Positions 6,680 to 14,406 of a DNA stretch of 22,202 nucleotides are shown here, in pieces. Under the pieces are notes generated by a model. That model did no database searches. It was not told where the DNA came from and saw only the letters and a list, made by a program, of their open reading frames with translations. Source of the stretch: WHSM01 sp050701635 (GTDB taxonomy: Bacteria > Actinomycetota > Actinomycetes > Mycobacteriales > Micromonosporaceae). Location: positions 1 to 22,202 of the forward strand of contig JBOGDF010000042.1 in the NCBI GenBank assembly GCA_050701635.1. The letters are read 5' to 3'. How positions within the stretch are numbered: the stretch's first letter is position 1; each line of letters starts with the position of its first letter. A program made the translations under genes and the position numbers.

Positions 6680-8221
6680 ATGTCGCATAGCGCTGACCAA
6701 GGCTTATTCAACCTCGGCGCCGGGGGCTCGGCTGAGCCCGGCTTCGACCTGGTCATCCGGGGCTACGACCGGAAACAGGTCGATCGGCACCTGGACGAGC
6801 TCGCCACGTTGAACGAGCGGCTCGCCTCGGACAACGCTGCGCTGCTGGCCGCGCGCGACGAGATCTACAACCAGGCCCAGACGCTCGCGGCGCAGCTGGC
6901 CGAGCTGCAGCGACGGGTGGTCTCCGACGACCGGGCCTCGTACCGGCACCTCGGAGCGCGGGTGGAGCAGATCCTGACGCTGGCCGAGGAAGAAGCCGAC
7001 TACCTCAAGAAGCGCGCCGAGAACGAAGCCACCCAGCACCGCGAAGAAGCCGCCGGGATCCTGGACCGGGCCCGCGGCGAGGCGGACAAGGCGCGGAAGG
7101 ACTTCGAAACCGCCCTGGCGTCCCGTCGCGCCGAAGAGGAGCGCGCCGACGCGGACCGGCGATCCAAGGTCGACGCGTACGTGGCGGAGAAGACCGCCGA
7201 GATCCAGCGGCTGCACCGCGACTCCGAGCGGGCGCACGAAGAGGCCGCCCAGCACGCCAAGAAGCTGCGCGCCGAGGCGGAGCTGCAGGCGAACAGCCTG
7301 CGTCAACGGGCCCAGGAAGAAGCCAAGAAGGTACGCGCCGAGGCGACGGCGTACGCCCAGCAGCTGCGTACCGACGCCGAGCAGCACGCCACGACGCTGA
7401 CCGCCGACGCGCAGCAGAAGGCCGCCGAGCTGCGTACCGCCGCCGAGTTCGAGGTGACCCAGCTGCGGGAACAGACCGAGGCCGACCTGCACGGGCTGCG
7501 TACCGCCGCGACCCAGGACGTCGACCGGCTGCGTACCGATGCCGAGCAGCAGGCCCGGTCGGTCCGCGAGCAGGCCGCCGCGGAGGCGCAGCGCCAGCGC
7601 GACGAGGCCGAGGCGCACGCCGGCGAGATCCGGGCGCAGATCGAGCAGCAGACCGCGCAGCTGAAGCTGCAGGCCGACGAACGCGCCCGGCACGCCGCCG
7701 AAGCCGCCCGCCAGGAGTCCGACGGGATTCTCAACAAGGCGCGGGCGCAGGGCGAGCGGATCGTCGAGGAGGCTCGCCGCAAGGTCTCCGAGCTGGAGAC
7801 CCAGCGCCGCGACATCCGGCGCGATCTGCGCCAGCTCAAGGAGACGATCGCCCGGCTCACCGGCAGCTCCGCGGCACTGCTCGACGATGACGATGACGAC
7901 GACACCGACGAGCCGGTCGCCGCCGCCGACGAGCCGGCCGACGCAAAGGCCGACACAAAGGCCGAGGCGCCTGCCGAGGCGCCTGCCGAGGTGAGCGCCG
8001 ACGAGCCGGCCGACACGGTCGAGGACGAGGCTCCGGCGCGGGGCCGCCCGTCGCCCCGGCAGGGTAAGGCTGACGAGTCCCGGCCGCGGCCGCACCGCAG
8101 CCAGGCGCTGAGCGCCTCACCGCCGGCGGCGGCCGACGAGGCCCCCGGCGACAACGGCGCGACCGCCGCCCGCGAAGGCGACGAGCAGGAGGCCGCCGCC
8201 GGCTGGCCCCGGCGGGACTAG
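6680..8221 (+). CDS. Scy/FilP-family coiled-coil polarity protein (DivIVA-like), second paralogue
   Basis: This 513-residue protein has the same architecture as the upstream gene. The DivIVA-like FDLVIRGYDRKQVDRHLDEL lies at 22-41 and the family patch YRHLGARVEQILTLAEEEA at 88-106. About fourteen consecutive 11-residue repeats (roughly 193-346; typical unit AQQLRTDAEQH) are encoded by related 33-nt DNA units. A second helix ends near 394. The C-terminal 115 residues are disordered, with a run of seven Asp (402-408), EAPAEAPAE and ADEPAD repeats, then a basic stretch. GAGGA at 6668-6672 gives a good ribosome site for ATG 6680. It likely co-assembles with the first paralogue at hyphal tips or septa; this is inference from the family. 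Confidence 0.85.
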   Translation: MSHSADQGLFNLGAGGSAEPGFDLVIRGYDRKQVDRHLDELATLNERLASDNAALLAARDEIYNQAQTLAAQLAELQRRVVSDDRASYRHLGARVEQILTLAEEEADYLKKRAENEATQHREEAAGILDRARGEADKARKDFETALASRRAEEERADADRRSKVDAYVAEKTAEIQRLHRDSERAHEEAAQHAKKLRAEAELQANSLRQRAQEEAKKVRAEATAYAQQLRTDAEQHATTLTADAQQKAAELRTAAEFEVTQLREQTEADLHGLRTAATQDVDRLRTDAEQQARSVREQAAAEAQRQRDEAEAHAGEIRAQIEQQTAQLKLQADERARHAAEAARQESDGILNKARAQGERIVEEARRKVSELETQRRDIRRDLRQLKETIARLTGSSAALLDDDDDDDTDEPVAAADEPADAKADTKAEAPAEAPAEVSADEPADTVEDEAPARGRPSPRQGKADESRPRPHRSQALSASPPAAADEAPGDNGATAAREGDEQEAAAGWPRRD

Positions 8222-8227
8222 TCGGCG

Positions 8228-9415
8228 ATGGCAGACGGCACACCAGGCGGCACACCTGACGAGCCGCCGCGGGCAGCCGACGGCGAGCAACTGCCGCCCG
8301 ACAAGCCGCTCCTCCCGGACGAGGACAGCGAGCCGCTCCGGGAAGCCGAGGCCGAGGCCGCGCAGGGTCTTCCGTACGGGGAGCCGGGCAAACCGCTGAG
8401 TCGCTCGCCGTTCCTGATCGCGCTCACCGCCGGCCTCGGCCTCGCCGTGGCGTACGTGGGTTACGAGGCGGTACGCAGCATCTGGAGCATCCTGGTGCTG
8501 ATCGTGGTCGCCGGGTTCCTCGCCATCGGGCTGCACCCCGCCGTGGCGTGGCTGCAGAAGTACGGACTCTCCCGCGGGCTCGCGGTGGCCGTGGTCGCCC
8601 TGGTCGGGCTGCTGGTCAGCTGCGGCGGCCTGCTCGCGGTGATCCCGCCACTGGTACGCGAGAGCGCGGCGTTCATCGCGGCGGCGCCCGGATATCTGGA
8701 CGACCTGCGACGCGCCGACTGGATCGAACAGCTCAACGAGCGGTACGACGTACTCGACAAAGTGCAGGACGCGCTGACCCCGGACAACGTGACGACCGCG
8801 CTGGGCGGGGTGATGAGCGGGGCCGGGCTGGTGTTCGGGTCGCTGTTCAACATCGTCACCATCGGGATCCTCACGCTCTACTTCCTCGCCGCGTTCGACC
8901 GGCTCAAGGAAGGCGCCTACCAGCTCGTACCGGCCTCGCGCCGGCCGCGGGCACGGCTGCTGGGCGACGCGATCCTGGCCAAGGTGGGCGGCTACATGGT
9001 CGGCTCACTGCTGATCGCGGCGCTGGCCGGGCTCAGCTCGCTGGTGTTCATGCTGATCACCGGGATCCCGTACCCGCTGGCGCTGGCGCTGGTGGTCGCC
9101 ATCTGCGACCTGATCCCCCAGGTCGGCGCCACCCTGGGCGCGCTCGTGCTGACGCTGGTCGGGCTCACGGTGTCGGTGCCGGTGGCGATCGCCGCGCTGG
9201 TCTTCTTCCTGCTGTACCAGCAGCTGGAGAACTGGGTGATCTACCCGAAGGTGATGCGGCGTACCACCCAGGTGTCCGACCTGGCGGCGATCCTCGGGAT
9301 GCTGGTCGGCGGGGCGATGCTCGGCCTGGTGGGCGTCCTGATCGCGATCCCGGCGACCGCCGCGATCCAGCTGATCGCGCGCGAGGTCGTGATCCCCCGC
9401 CAGAACGCCAACTGA
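8228..9415 (+). CDS. AI-2E/PerM-family multi-pass membrane protein
   Basis: This 395-residue protein has a hydrophilic, acidic N-terminal tail of about 55 residues followed by about eight hydrophobic segments in the PF01594 pattern. There are three early helices (SPFLIALTAGLGLAVAYVG onward), a periplasmic/extracytoplasmic amphipathic segment (PGYLDDLRRADWIEQLNERY), then the conserved late helices with DLIPQVGATLG, LENWVIYPKVM and a glycine-rich final pair. Some relatives export AI-2 or act in Na+/H+ antiport, but substrates are mostly unknown, so no quorum-sensing role should be assumed. It starts 6 bp after the coiled-coil gene with no strong ribosome site, suggesting coupled expression. Confidence 0.88.
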   Translation: MADGTPGGTPDEPPRAADGEQLPPDKPLLPDEDSEPLREAEAEAAQGLPYGEPGKPLSRSPFLIALTAGLGLAVAYVGYEAVRSIWSILVLIVVAGFLAIGLHPAVAWLQKYGLSRGLAVAVVALVGLLVSCGGLLAVIPPLVRESAAFIAAAPGYLDDLRRADWIEQLNERYDVLDKVQDALTPDNVTTALGGVMSGAGLVFGSLFNIVTIGILTLYFLAAFDRLKEGAYQLVPASRRPRARLLGDAILAKVGGYMVGSLLIAALAGLSSLVFMLITGIPYPLALALVVAICDLIPQVGATLGALVLTLVGLTVSVPVAIAALVFFLLYQQLENWVIYPKVMRRTTQVSDLAAILGMLVGGAMLGLVGVLIAIPATAAIQLIAREVVIPRQNAN

Positions 9416-9445
9416 CCCCTCGCGACCCTGCTGGCGGCGGGGCTC

Positions 9446-9460
9446 CCGGCGGGACGCCGG
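9446..9460. terminator. Short bidirectional hairpin between convergent genes
   Basis: CCGGCG (9446-9451) pairs with CGCCGG (9455-9460) around GGA. It lies in the 49-bp gap between the convergent stops of the membrane-protein gene (9415) and the hydrolase gene (9465), so it could serve both directions. Confidence 0.4.
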
Positions 9461-9464
9461 CGCT

Positions 9465-10247
9465 TCAGACGCGCTTGAGCAGCTCGGAGACGGCGGCGTT
9501 GAACTCCCGGGGTGCCTCCAGCGCACTGAGATGACCCACGCCGGGCAGGGTCACCAGCTCGGCCTCCGGCGCCGCGCGGACCATCGCGTCGGCCTCCTCC
9601 CGCGGCATCAGCGCGTCGGCGTCGCCGGCCACCACCAGCACCGGGACGGCGAGCCGGGTCAGCACGTCGTACGCCTCGGTACGCGCCGCCATCGCCCGCT
9701 GCGCCCACGCCACCGCGCCCGGCGGCGCCGCGCTCACCATCGCCGCCACCGACTCGGCCAGCTGCGGGTTGCGCTCGTCGGTGCCCTCGGCCAGCAGCTT
9801 CGGGTACACCTCGGTGAGCAGCAGCTCGCTGTCGCCCGCCTGTTCCACGGCGTCGGCGATCCGCAGCCGGTTGGCGGCGGCCACGGGCGCATCGGCACTG
9901 GCCTTGGTGTTGGCGAGCAGCAGCCCGAGGAGCCGATCGGGATAGCGCCGGGCGAAGGCGAGCGCCACGTACCCGCCCATAGAGAGGCCACCCAACACCA
10001 CCTGGGGCAGCTCCTGCTGGTCGAGCAGGCGTACCAGGTCGTCCACCGCCTCGTTCAGGTCGGCCGGTACGCCGTCGAACGCCTCCGGTCCGGCGGACTC
10101 ACCGAAGCCGCGCTGGTCGGGCGTGATCACGTCGGACTCCCGGCTCAACCCGCCCCGCTGGGCGGCCCACATCTCCGACGAGAGCGGAAAGGCGTGTAAC
10201 AACACCAGCGGCACCCCGGCCCCGGCTCGGGTGTATGCGATCTCCAT
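9465..10247 (-). CDS. Alpha/beta-fold hydrolase
   Basis: This 260-residue soluble hydrolase has the oxyanion motif HAFPLS (about 18-23), the nucleophile elbow GLSMGG (S89), the acid in GDADALMP (D211) and the catalytic histidine in GVGHLSALEAP (H239). It is close to the 3-oxoadipate enol-lactonase/BioH-like group that hydrolyses small esters or lactones; the substrate cannot be told. The frame is open far upstream to 10601, but only the part from ATG 10247 (MEIAYTRAG) looks like the family start; the ribosome site is weak. It is monocistronic, convergent with the gene to its left and divergent from the beta-helix gene. Confidence 0.88.
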   Translation of the reverse strand: MEIAYTRAGAGVPLVLLHAFPLSSEMWAAQRGGLSRESDVITPDQRGFGESAGPEAFDGVPADLNEAVDDLVRLLDQQELPQVVLGGLSMGGYVALAFARRYPDRLLGLLLANTKASADAPVAAANRLRIADAVEQAGDSELLLTEVYPKLLAEGTDERNPQLAESVAAMVSAAPPGAVAWAQRAMAARTEAYDVLTRLAVPVLVVAGDADALMPREEADAMVRAAPEAELVTLPGVGHLSALEAPREFNAAVSELLKRV

Positions 10248-10557
10248 GGGTTCATCTTCGCTGGTGCCGACCGGCGGCGCGCACCGGACCCGCCGAATGC
10301 CGACTGTGGCGTTCCCGACGCCAGCCCGTGGGGTGGCTCGCGCAGATATGTCGCACTTTGGGAGGACGAATTGCGTACGCGGTTTCAGATCATGCGAATC
10401 GACGGGAAATTCTTTCGGCTGCGCGTACCAAAGAAATGACCTTGAAAATGTCGTGATGATTTGCGACCCGCTACCTTGTGATAAGTACGGCGAGCCTATT
10501 AATGTCGGCGCGGTCGATGCCGCCAGCACCCCCTCTGACCAGCGCAAAGGAGCTCCT
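10248..10557. other. 310-bp intergenic region, AT-richer than its surroundings
   Basis: No coding frame is convincing here; frames crossing it are upstream extensions of the two divergent genes. From about 10370 the sequence is clearly more AT-rich, typical for promoter DNA. An imperfect AT-rich hairpin (GAAATTCTTTCGG near 10410 with CCAAAGAAAT near 10430) is visible. For the plus gene, TTGTGA (10476-10481) and TATTAA (10497-10502) are candidate promoter boxes, but their spacing is only 15 bp. Confidence 0.35.
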
Positions 10558-11889
10558 GTGAGCAACGGCAGGCACGTGGACAACGGTCCACGCAGGCCCA
10601 CCGTAAGACGCCGGATCTACACCGCCTTACTCCTCGTGCTGCTGCTCGGGGCCGGTGCCGCGGGCGCGACGCTGCAGGGTCCGGCGTTCGGGCTCGAGGT
10701 ACTCGGATTGGCCCCGTCCAACAATGTTGTGGTCACGCGCCCCGGCACCGTTGTCGACGGAAAACTGATCCGCGGATATCTCCACATCAAAGCCGACAAC
10801 GTACGGGTGACCAATACCGAGGTGCGGTACGCCGGCTACCACTCGATCCGGATCTTCGACGGCGCCGACGGCACCGTCATCGAAGACTCCGTGGTGCGCT
10901 GCGAGGCGGCGAAGACCAACGGTGTGGTGTTCGGCAACTACACCGCGCGCCGGGTGCACCTGTACGGCTGCCGCAACGGCTTCATGTACAGCGACGCCAG
11001 CCCGGCGGTGATCGTGGATTCGACCTGGAACGGCCGTCCGGTCAACGTCGGTACGCCCGGCGACCAGTTGCCGTCGCCGAGCCCGTCGCCGGGCAGCTCC
11101 CACACCGCGCCCGGCCCCTCCCCCACCCCCTCGGGCGGTACGCCGCCCACGTACGGCAGCTGGCCGAACGCGGCGAACACCGGCGTACCGAGCGGCAAGA
11201 CCTTACGCAGCTCAGGCAGCATCACAGTGACCACCGCGGGCAAGGTGCTCGACGGGCTGCAGATCAACGGCTGCGTCGACATCAAGGCGGACAACGTGGT
11301 GATCCGCAACACCCGGATCACCTGCGACCGGGACACCACCGCGATCCGCACCTGGGACGGCTTCAGCAACCTCGTGGTGGAGGACAGCGAGATCGACGGC
11401 GCGGGGAAGGTCTCCACCGCGTTGTGCTGCGGCCACTACACGCTGCGCCGGGTGGAGATCCACAACGTCGAGGACGGGCCGCGGCTGGCCGACAAGACCC
11501 GGGTGTACGACTCCTGGATCCACCACCTGGCCCGGCTGCCCGGCAGTCACAACGACGCGTTGCAGACCACCGGCGCCAGCGACATCATCGTGCGGCACAA
11601 CACGCTGGAGGCGTACAACACCAGCACCGGGGACCCGATGAACGCCGCCATCATGATCGGCTCGACCACGTCGCCGGCCGTACGCAACATGCTGGTCGAG
11701 GGCAACCTGTTCACCGGCGGCAACTACACGATCAACTTCCGGCCCGACCTGGTGTGCTCCGGGATCGTGTTCCGGAACAACACCTTCGTCGACAACGCGC
11801 GGTACGGCGCGGTCGCCGGCCACAGCAACTCCGGCATCAGCTGGGCCAGCAGCAACGTCTGGAAACACAACGGAAAACCCGTGACCTGA
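10558..11889 (+). CDS. Exported or membrane-anchored protein with two right-handed beta-helix domains
   Basis: This 443-residue protein starts at GTG 10558, 5 nt after AAAGGAG (10546-10552). A basic head (RRPTVRRRIY) precedes one hydrophobic stretch (LLLVLLLGAGAAGA), so it is secreted or anchored outside the membrane. Two related beta-helix regions follow, split by a Pro/Ser linker (PSPSPSPGSSHTAPGPSPTP). In the first, VVDGKLIRGYLHIKADNVRV and NYTARRVHLYG occur. In the second, VLDGLQINGCVDIKADNVVI and HYTLRRVEIHN line up with them, so the gene has an internal duplication. Only the second copy continues with LPGSHNDALQTTGAS and full-length rungs. Such folds are found in polysaccharide lyases and glycan-binding proteins; activity and substrate are unknown. 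Confidence 0.8.
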   Translation: MSNGRHVDNGPRRPTVRRRIYTALLLVLLLGAGAAGATLQGPAFGLEVLGLAPSNNVVVTRPGTVVDGKLIRGYLHIKADNVRVTNTEVRYAGYHSIRIFDGADGTVIEDSVVRCEAAKTNGVVFGNYTARRVHLYGCRNGFMYSDASPAVIVDSTWNGRPVNVGTPGDQLPSPSPSPGSSHTAPGPSPTPSGGTPPTYGSWPNAANTGVPSGKTLRSSGSITVTTAGKVLDGLQINGCVDIKADNVVIRNTRITCDRDTTAIRTWDGFSNLVVEDSEIDGAGKVSTALCCGHYTLRRVEIHNVEDGPRLADKTRVYDSWIHHLARLPGSHNDALQTTGASDIIVRHNTLEAYNTSTGDPMNAAIMIGSTTSPAVRNMLVEGNLFTGGNYTINFRPDLVCSGIVFRNNTFVDNARYGAVAGHSNSGISWASSNVWKHNGKPVT

Positions 11890-11896
11890 GTACCGG

Positions 11897-11972
11897 GTCG
11901 GCCGCCGAGCCAAGCGCCGTGACGGCCGCCGAACCCAGTGCCGTGACGGCCGCCGAGAGCTCGGCGGCCGTC
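11897..11972. terminator. 24-nt repeat array ending in a 12-bp terminator hairpin
   Basis: GACGGCCGCCGA (11945-11956) pairs perfectly with 11961-11972 around GAGC, between convergent stops at 11889 and 11983. The left arm recurs exactly 24 bp apart at 11921-11932 and, with one change, at 11897-11908, so three upstream arms compete for one downstream arm. It probably terminates both transcripts. Confidence 0.65.
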
Positions 11973-11982
11973 GTACGCCCGG

Positions 11983-12792
11983 CTAGTGGGCGGGATCGCG
12001 CTGGTAGAGCGCCTTCGCCCACAGGTAGCAGGCGACGGTGATCACGGCGCACCAGCCGGCGGCGAGCCACGCGCTGTTGCCGATCGGCGTACCGAGCAGC
12101 AGCCCGCGCAGGGTCTCGATGAACGGGGTGAACGGCTGGTACTCCGCGAACCAGCGCAACCCGGTCGGCATCGAATCGGTCGGTACGAAGCCGCTGCCGA
12201 GGAACGGCAGGATCACCAGCGGCATCGGCAGGTTGCTGGCGCCTTCCACGGTCTTGCTGGCTAGCCCGAGCGCGACCGACAGCCAGGTGAGCGCGAGAGT
12301 GATCATGGCGACCACACCCAGCACCGCCAGCCAATCGACGGCGGTGGCGTTCGGCCGGAAGCCGACCAGCCACGCCACCCCGAGCACGATGCCCAGGCTG
12401 AGCACCGTCTGGATCATGCTGCCGAGCACGTGCCCGGTGAGCACCGACGGACGGAAGATCGCCATCGTACGGAACCGCGCGATGATGCCGGCGGTCATGT
12501 CCATGGCGACCGAGATCGCGGTGCCCTGGGCGCCGCTGGCGATGGTCATCAGAATGATCCCCGGCACCACGTAGTTGACGTACGCCGCCCGCCCCCCGGA
12601 CGCGCCGGACACGCCGGGCGCGCCGTTGAGGCCGGCGCCGAGCGTGCCGCCGAAGACGTACACGAACAGCAGCAGGAAGATCACCGGCATCCCGGCGAGC
12701 AGCAGGGTCATCGACGGGTAGCGCCGCATCCGCAGCAGCTGCCGGCGCAGCATCGTGGTCGAGTCGGCCACGGCGTAAGAGAGGGTGGTCAT
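11983..12792 (-). CDS. ABC-2 type exporter permease, DrrB-like
   Basis: This 269-residue membrane protein has a cytoplasmic head (MLRRQLLRMRRYPSM) and about six hydrophobic segments. They begin with LLLAGMPVIFLLLFVYVFGG and include the ABC-2 signature region around PGIILMTIASGAQGTAISVAMDMTAGIIARFRTM. The second half carries LPLVILPFLGSGFVP-like sequence and FTPFIETLRGLLLG, as in DrrB/daunorubicin-resistance permeases. It forms the transmembrane half of an exporter with the ATPase immediately upstream; its ATG overlaps the ATPase stop (ATGA at 12792-12789). The start at 12792 fits this coupling. Substrate is unknown; hydrophobic drugs or lipids are typical. Confidence 0.9.
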   Translation of the reverse strand: MTTLSYAVADSTTMLRRQLLRMRRYPSMTLLLAGMPVIFLLLFVYVFGGTLGAGLNGAPGVSGASGGRAAYVNYVVPGIILMTIASGAQGTAISVAMDMTAGIIARFRTMAIFRPSVLTGHVLGSMIQTVLSLGIVLGVAWLVGFRPNATAVDWLAVLGVVAMITLALTWLSVALGLASKTVEGASNLPMPLVILPFLGSGFVPTDSMPTGLRWFAEYQPFTPFIETLRGLLLGTPIGNSAWLAAGWCAVITVACYLWAKALYQRDPAH

Positions 12793-13742
12793 CGTACGGT
12801 CTCCTTCTGGGGTTGGCCGGTGAGGGCGAGGAACACGTCGTCCAGGTCGGGCGTACGGACCGCCAGCTCCTCGACGGTGAGGGAATCCCGGTCGAGCTGG
12901 TCGAGCAGCGCCCGCAGCGACTGGACACCGCCGTCGCCGGGGACCTGCAGGGTGAGCGACCCGTCGTCGGGTACGGCGCCGCCGAGCGCCCGAGCCGCGG
13001 CTTCCAGCTCGCGCGGATCCGTGAACCGCAGCTCGATATGACCGCCCGGCACCAGCCGCTTGAGCTCGTCCGCGGTGCCCTCGGCGATCAGCCTGCCGTG
13101 GTCGAGGACGGCGATCCGGTCGGCCAGCTCGTCGGCCTCTTCCAGGTACTGGGTGGTGAGGAAGATCGTCACGCCACCGGCGACCAGGTCCCGGATGATC
13201 TGCCACATGGTGCGGCGGCTGCGCGGGTCCAGCCCGCTGGTCGGCTCGTCGAGGAAGATGATCCGCGGCCGCCCGACCAGGGTCATGGCGAGATCGAGCC
13301 GGCGGCTCATCCCGCCGGAGTACGTGGCCACCGGCTTGCCCGCCGCGTCGACCAGGTCGAACTGGCTGAGCAGCTCGGCCACCCGGCGCCGCCCTTCCCG
13401 GCGCCCCAGGTGGTGCAGATCGGCCATCAGCCGCAGGTTCTCCGCCCCGGTGAGCAGGGTGTCCACCGCGGAGAACTGGCCGGTGACGCCGATCGCGGCG
13501 CGTACCGGGTCTGGACCGTCCGCCAGGTCGTGGCCGGCGACGCGTACGGTGCCGCCGTCGGCGGCGATCAGCGTGGACAGCAGCTGCACCGTGGTGGTCT
13601 TGCCGGCACCGTTCGGGCCGAGCAGCGAGAAGATCGTGCCCTCGGGTACGGACAGGTCGATCCCGTCGAGCACCACGTGGTCGCCGTACGACTTTCGCAG
13701 GCCGCGGACCTCGATGGCCAGCGGCGACAGATTCGTAGACAT
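12789..13742 (-). CDS. ABC exporter ATP-binding subunit, DrrA-like
   Basis: This 317-residue ATPase has Walker A GPNGAGKTT (42-50), Q-loop Q89, signature YSGGMSRRLD (141-150), Walker B IIFLDEPTSGLD (161-172), and TTQYLEEAD (196-204), where Gln replaces the usual H-loop His. That substitution is common in the DrrA group. The C-terminal 90 residues fit the DrrA-type accessory domain. ATG 13742 has GAGGAAAG just upstream. It is coupled to the permease gene and follows the EXLDI-protein gene on the same strand, suggesting that the EXLDI protein controls or accompanies the exporter. Confidence 0.93.
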   Translation of the reverse strand: MSTNLSPLAIEVRGLRKSYGDHVVLDGIDLSVPEGTIFSLLGPNGAGKTTTVQLLSTLIAADGGTVRVAGHDLADGPDPVRAAIGVTGQFSAVDTLLTGAENLRLMADLHHLGRREGRRRVAELLSQFDLVDAAGKPVATYSGGMSRRLDLAMTLVGRPRIIFLDEPTSGLDPRSRRTMWQIIRDLVAGGVTIFLTTQYLEEADELADRIAVLDHGRLIAEGTADELKRLVPGGHIELRFTDPRELEAAARALGGAVPDDGSLTLQVPGDGGVQSLRALLDQLDRDSLTVEELAVRTPDLDDVFLALTGQPQKETVR

Positions 13743-13788
13743 CTTTCCTCGTTTCTCGTGATTTTTTGGGCAGGGAGCATCGCGACCT

Positions 13789-13808
13789 GAGCCGTACGGA
13801 GACGGCTC
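13789..13808. terminator. 7-bp stem-loop between the EXLDI gene and the ABC genes
   Basis: GAGCCGT (13789-13795) pairs with ACGGCTC (13802-13808) around a 6-nt loop, in the 85-bp gap on the minus-strand transcript. No U-tract follows in the direction of transcription. It may act as an attenuator or processing site. Confidence 0.35.
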
Positions 13809-13827
13809 GGCCAGAGAGTGGGTCAGC

Positions 13828-14331
13828 TCAGATGTCGAGGTCCTCCACGGCTGGCTGCTCGGCCAGCGCGGCGACCAGGGCGTACAGCTCGTCGGGGATC
13901 AGCTCGCGCAGCTCGTCCAGGGAGTCGGCGACCGCGAGCGTGGCCTCGCCCTTGATCATCCCCCAGCCGGTCTCGGAGAGCCCCAGGTGGCCGCGCCAGC
14001 CACCGGACGAGCTCCAGCTGTCGGAGCGCTTGGTGTGGACGACGTACTTGTCCTTGCGGCTGCGGAACACCTTGAACTCTTCGACCAGCCCGCTCGGCTT
14101 GGCGCGCCCCCACTCCCCGAGCAGGATGCCGGAGAACCGGACCTTCCGGCCGGCACCGGGGCCGATTCTCACCGTGATCTCGTCGTACCCTTCCAGCCGG
14201 CCTTCCTCGAGCTCGATGTACTTCCGCAGCGCGGTGCTGATCGCCGCCGACAGGTTGCCTCCGACGAGCTCCTGCGCCCGTTTGTAGAGCGGCAGGTCGT
14301 CGTCGGAGACGTAGATCGTCTTGTTGGGCAC
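13828..14331 (-). CDS. EXLDI-family protein with ribbon-helix-helix-like N-terminus
   Basis: This 167-residue protein ends in AVEDLDI, the C-terminal E-x-LDI signature that names this actinobacterial family. The N-terminus (NKTIYVSDDDLPLYKRAQEL then GGNLSAAISTALRKYIELEE) has the strand-helix-helix pattern of a ribbon-helix-helix DNA-binding domain. The middle (ITVRIGPGAGRKVRFSG, LLGEWGR) is a conserved beta-rich part of unknown role. I chose GTG 14331, giving MPNKTIYV, because GGAAGGGG lies at good spacing; GTG 14337 is too close to it. A perfect palindrome overlaps its promoter, so autorepression is likely. It lies just upstream of the DrrAB-type exporter. Confidence 0.85.
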   Translation of the reverse strand: MPNKTIYVSDDDLPLYKRAQELVGGNLSAAISTALRKYIELEEGRLEGYDEITVRIGPGAGRKVRFSGILLGEWGRAKPSGLVEEFKVFRSRKDKYVVHTKRSDSWSSSGGWRGHLGLSETGWGMIKGEATLAVADSLDELRELIPDELYALVAALAEQPAVEDLDI

Positions 14332-14347
14332 GTACACCCCCTTCCGC

Positions 14348-14387
14348 TTATACGTATGAGTCTACGTATAAATGCAAAGGACGACAA
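14348..14387 (-). promoter_or_regulatory. EXLDI-gene promoter overlapped by a perfect 9+9 bp palindrome
   Basis: TTATACGTA (14348-14356) and TACGTATAA (14363-14371) form a perfect inverted repeat with a 6-bp spacer. Each half contains TACGTA, so the site is also a 12-bp-spaced direct repeat, suited to a ribbon-helix-helix dimer pair. On the minus strand TTGTCG (14387-14382)-N17-TAGACT (14364-14359) is a good vegetative promoter whose -10 lies inside the palindrome. A weak AAAGG/CCTTT hairpin (14376-14393) may end the DUF2306 transcript. Confidence 0.65.
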
Positions 14388-14406
14388 GCCTTTCTTGGTA
14401 CGGGGC

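Noticed and set aside
7256..7717. 33-nt repeats considered as a CRISPR-like or satellite array
   Set aside because: The units are degenerate, contiguous without spacers, and encode a hendecad coiled coil.
6704..8095. Long minus-strand open frame (463 codons) opposite the second coiled-coil gene
   Set aside because: Same reason: biased composition from the 33-nt repeats of the real gene, no domain, no start context.
8228..9415. Autoinducer-2 exporter function for the AI-2E-family protein
   Set aside because: The family name covers many unrelated transport roles; nothing nearby relates to AI-2 synthesis or sensing.
10123..10557. Upstream extension of the beta-helix reading frame, and the matching extension of the hydrolase frame to 10601
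   Set aside because: Both cross AT-richer promoter DNA; strong family or ribosome-site evidence supports starts at 10558 and 10247.
13134..13160. H-loop Gln in the DrrA-like ATPase as a sign of inactivation
   Set aside because: Gln in TTQYLEEAD is usual for this exporter subgroup, and all other ATPase motifs are intact.
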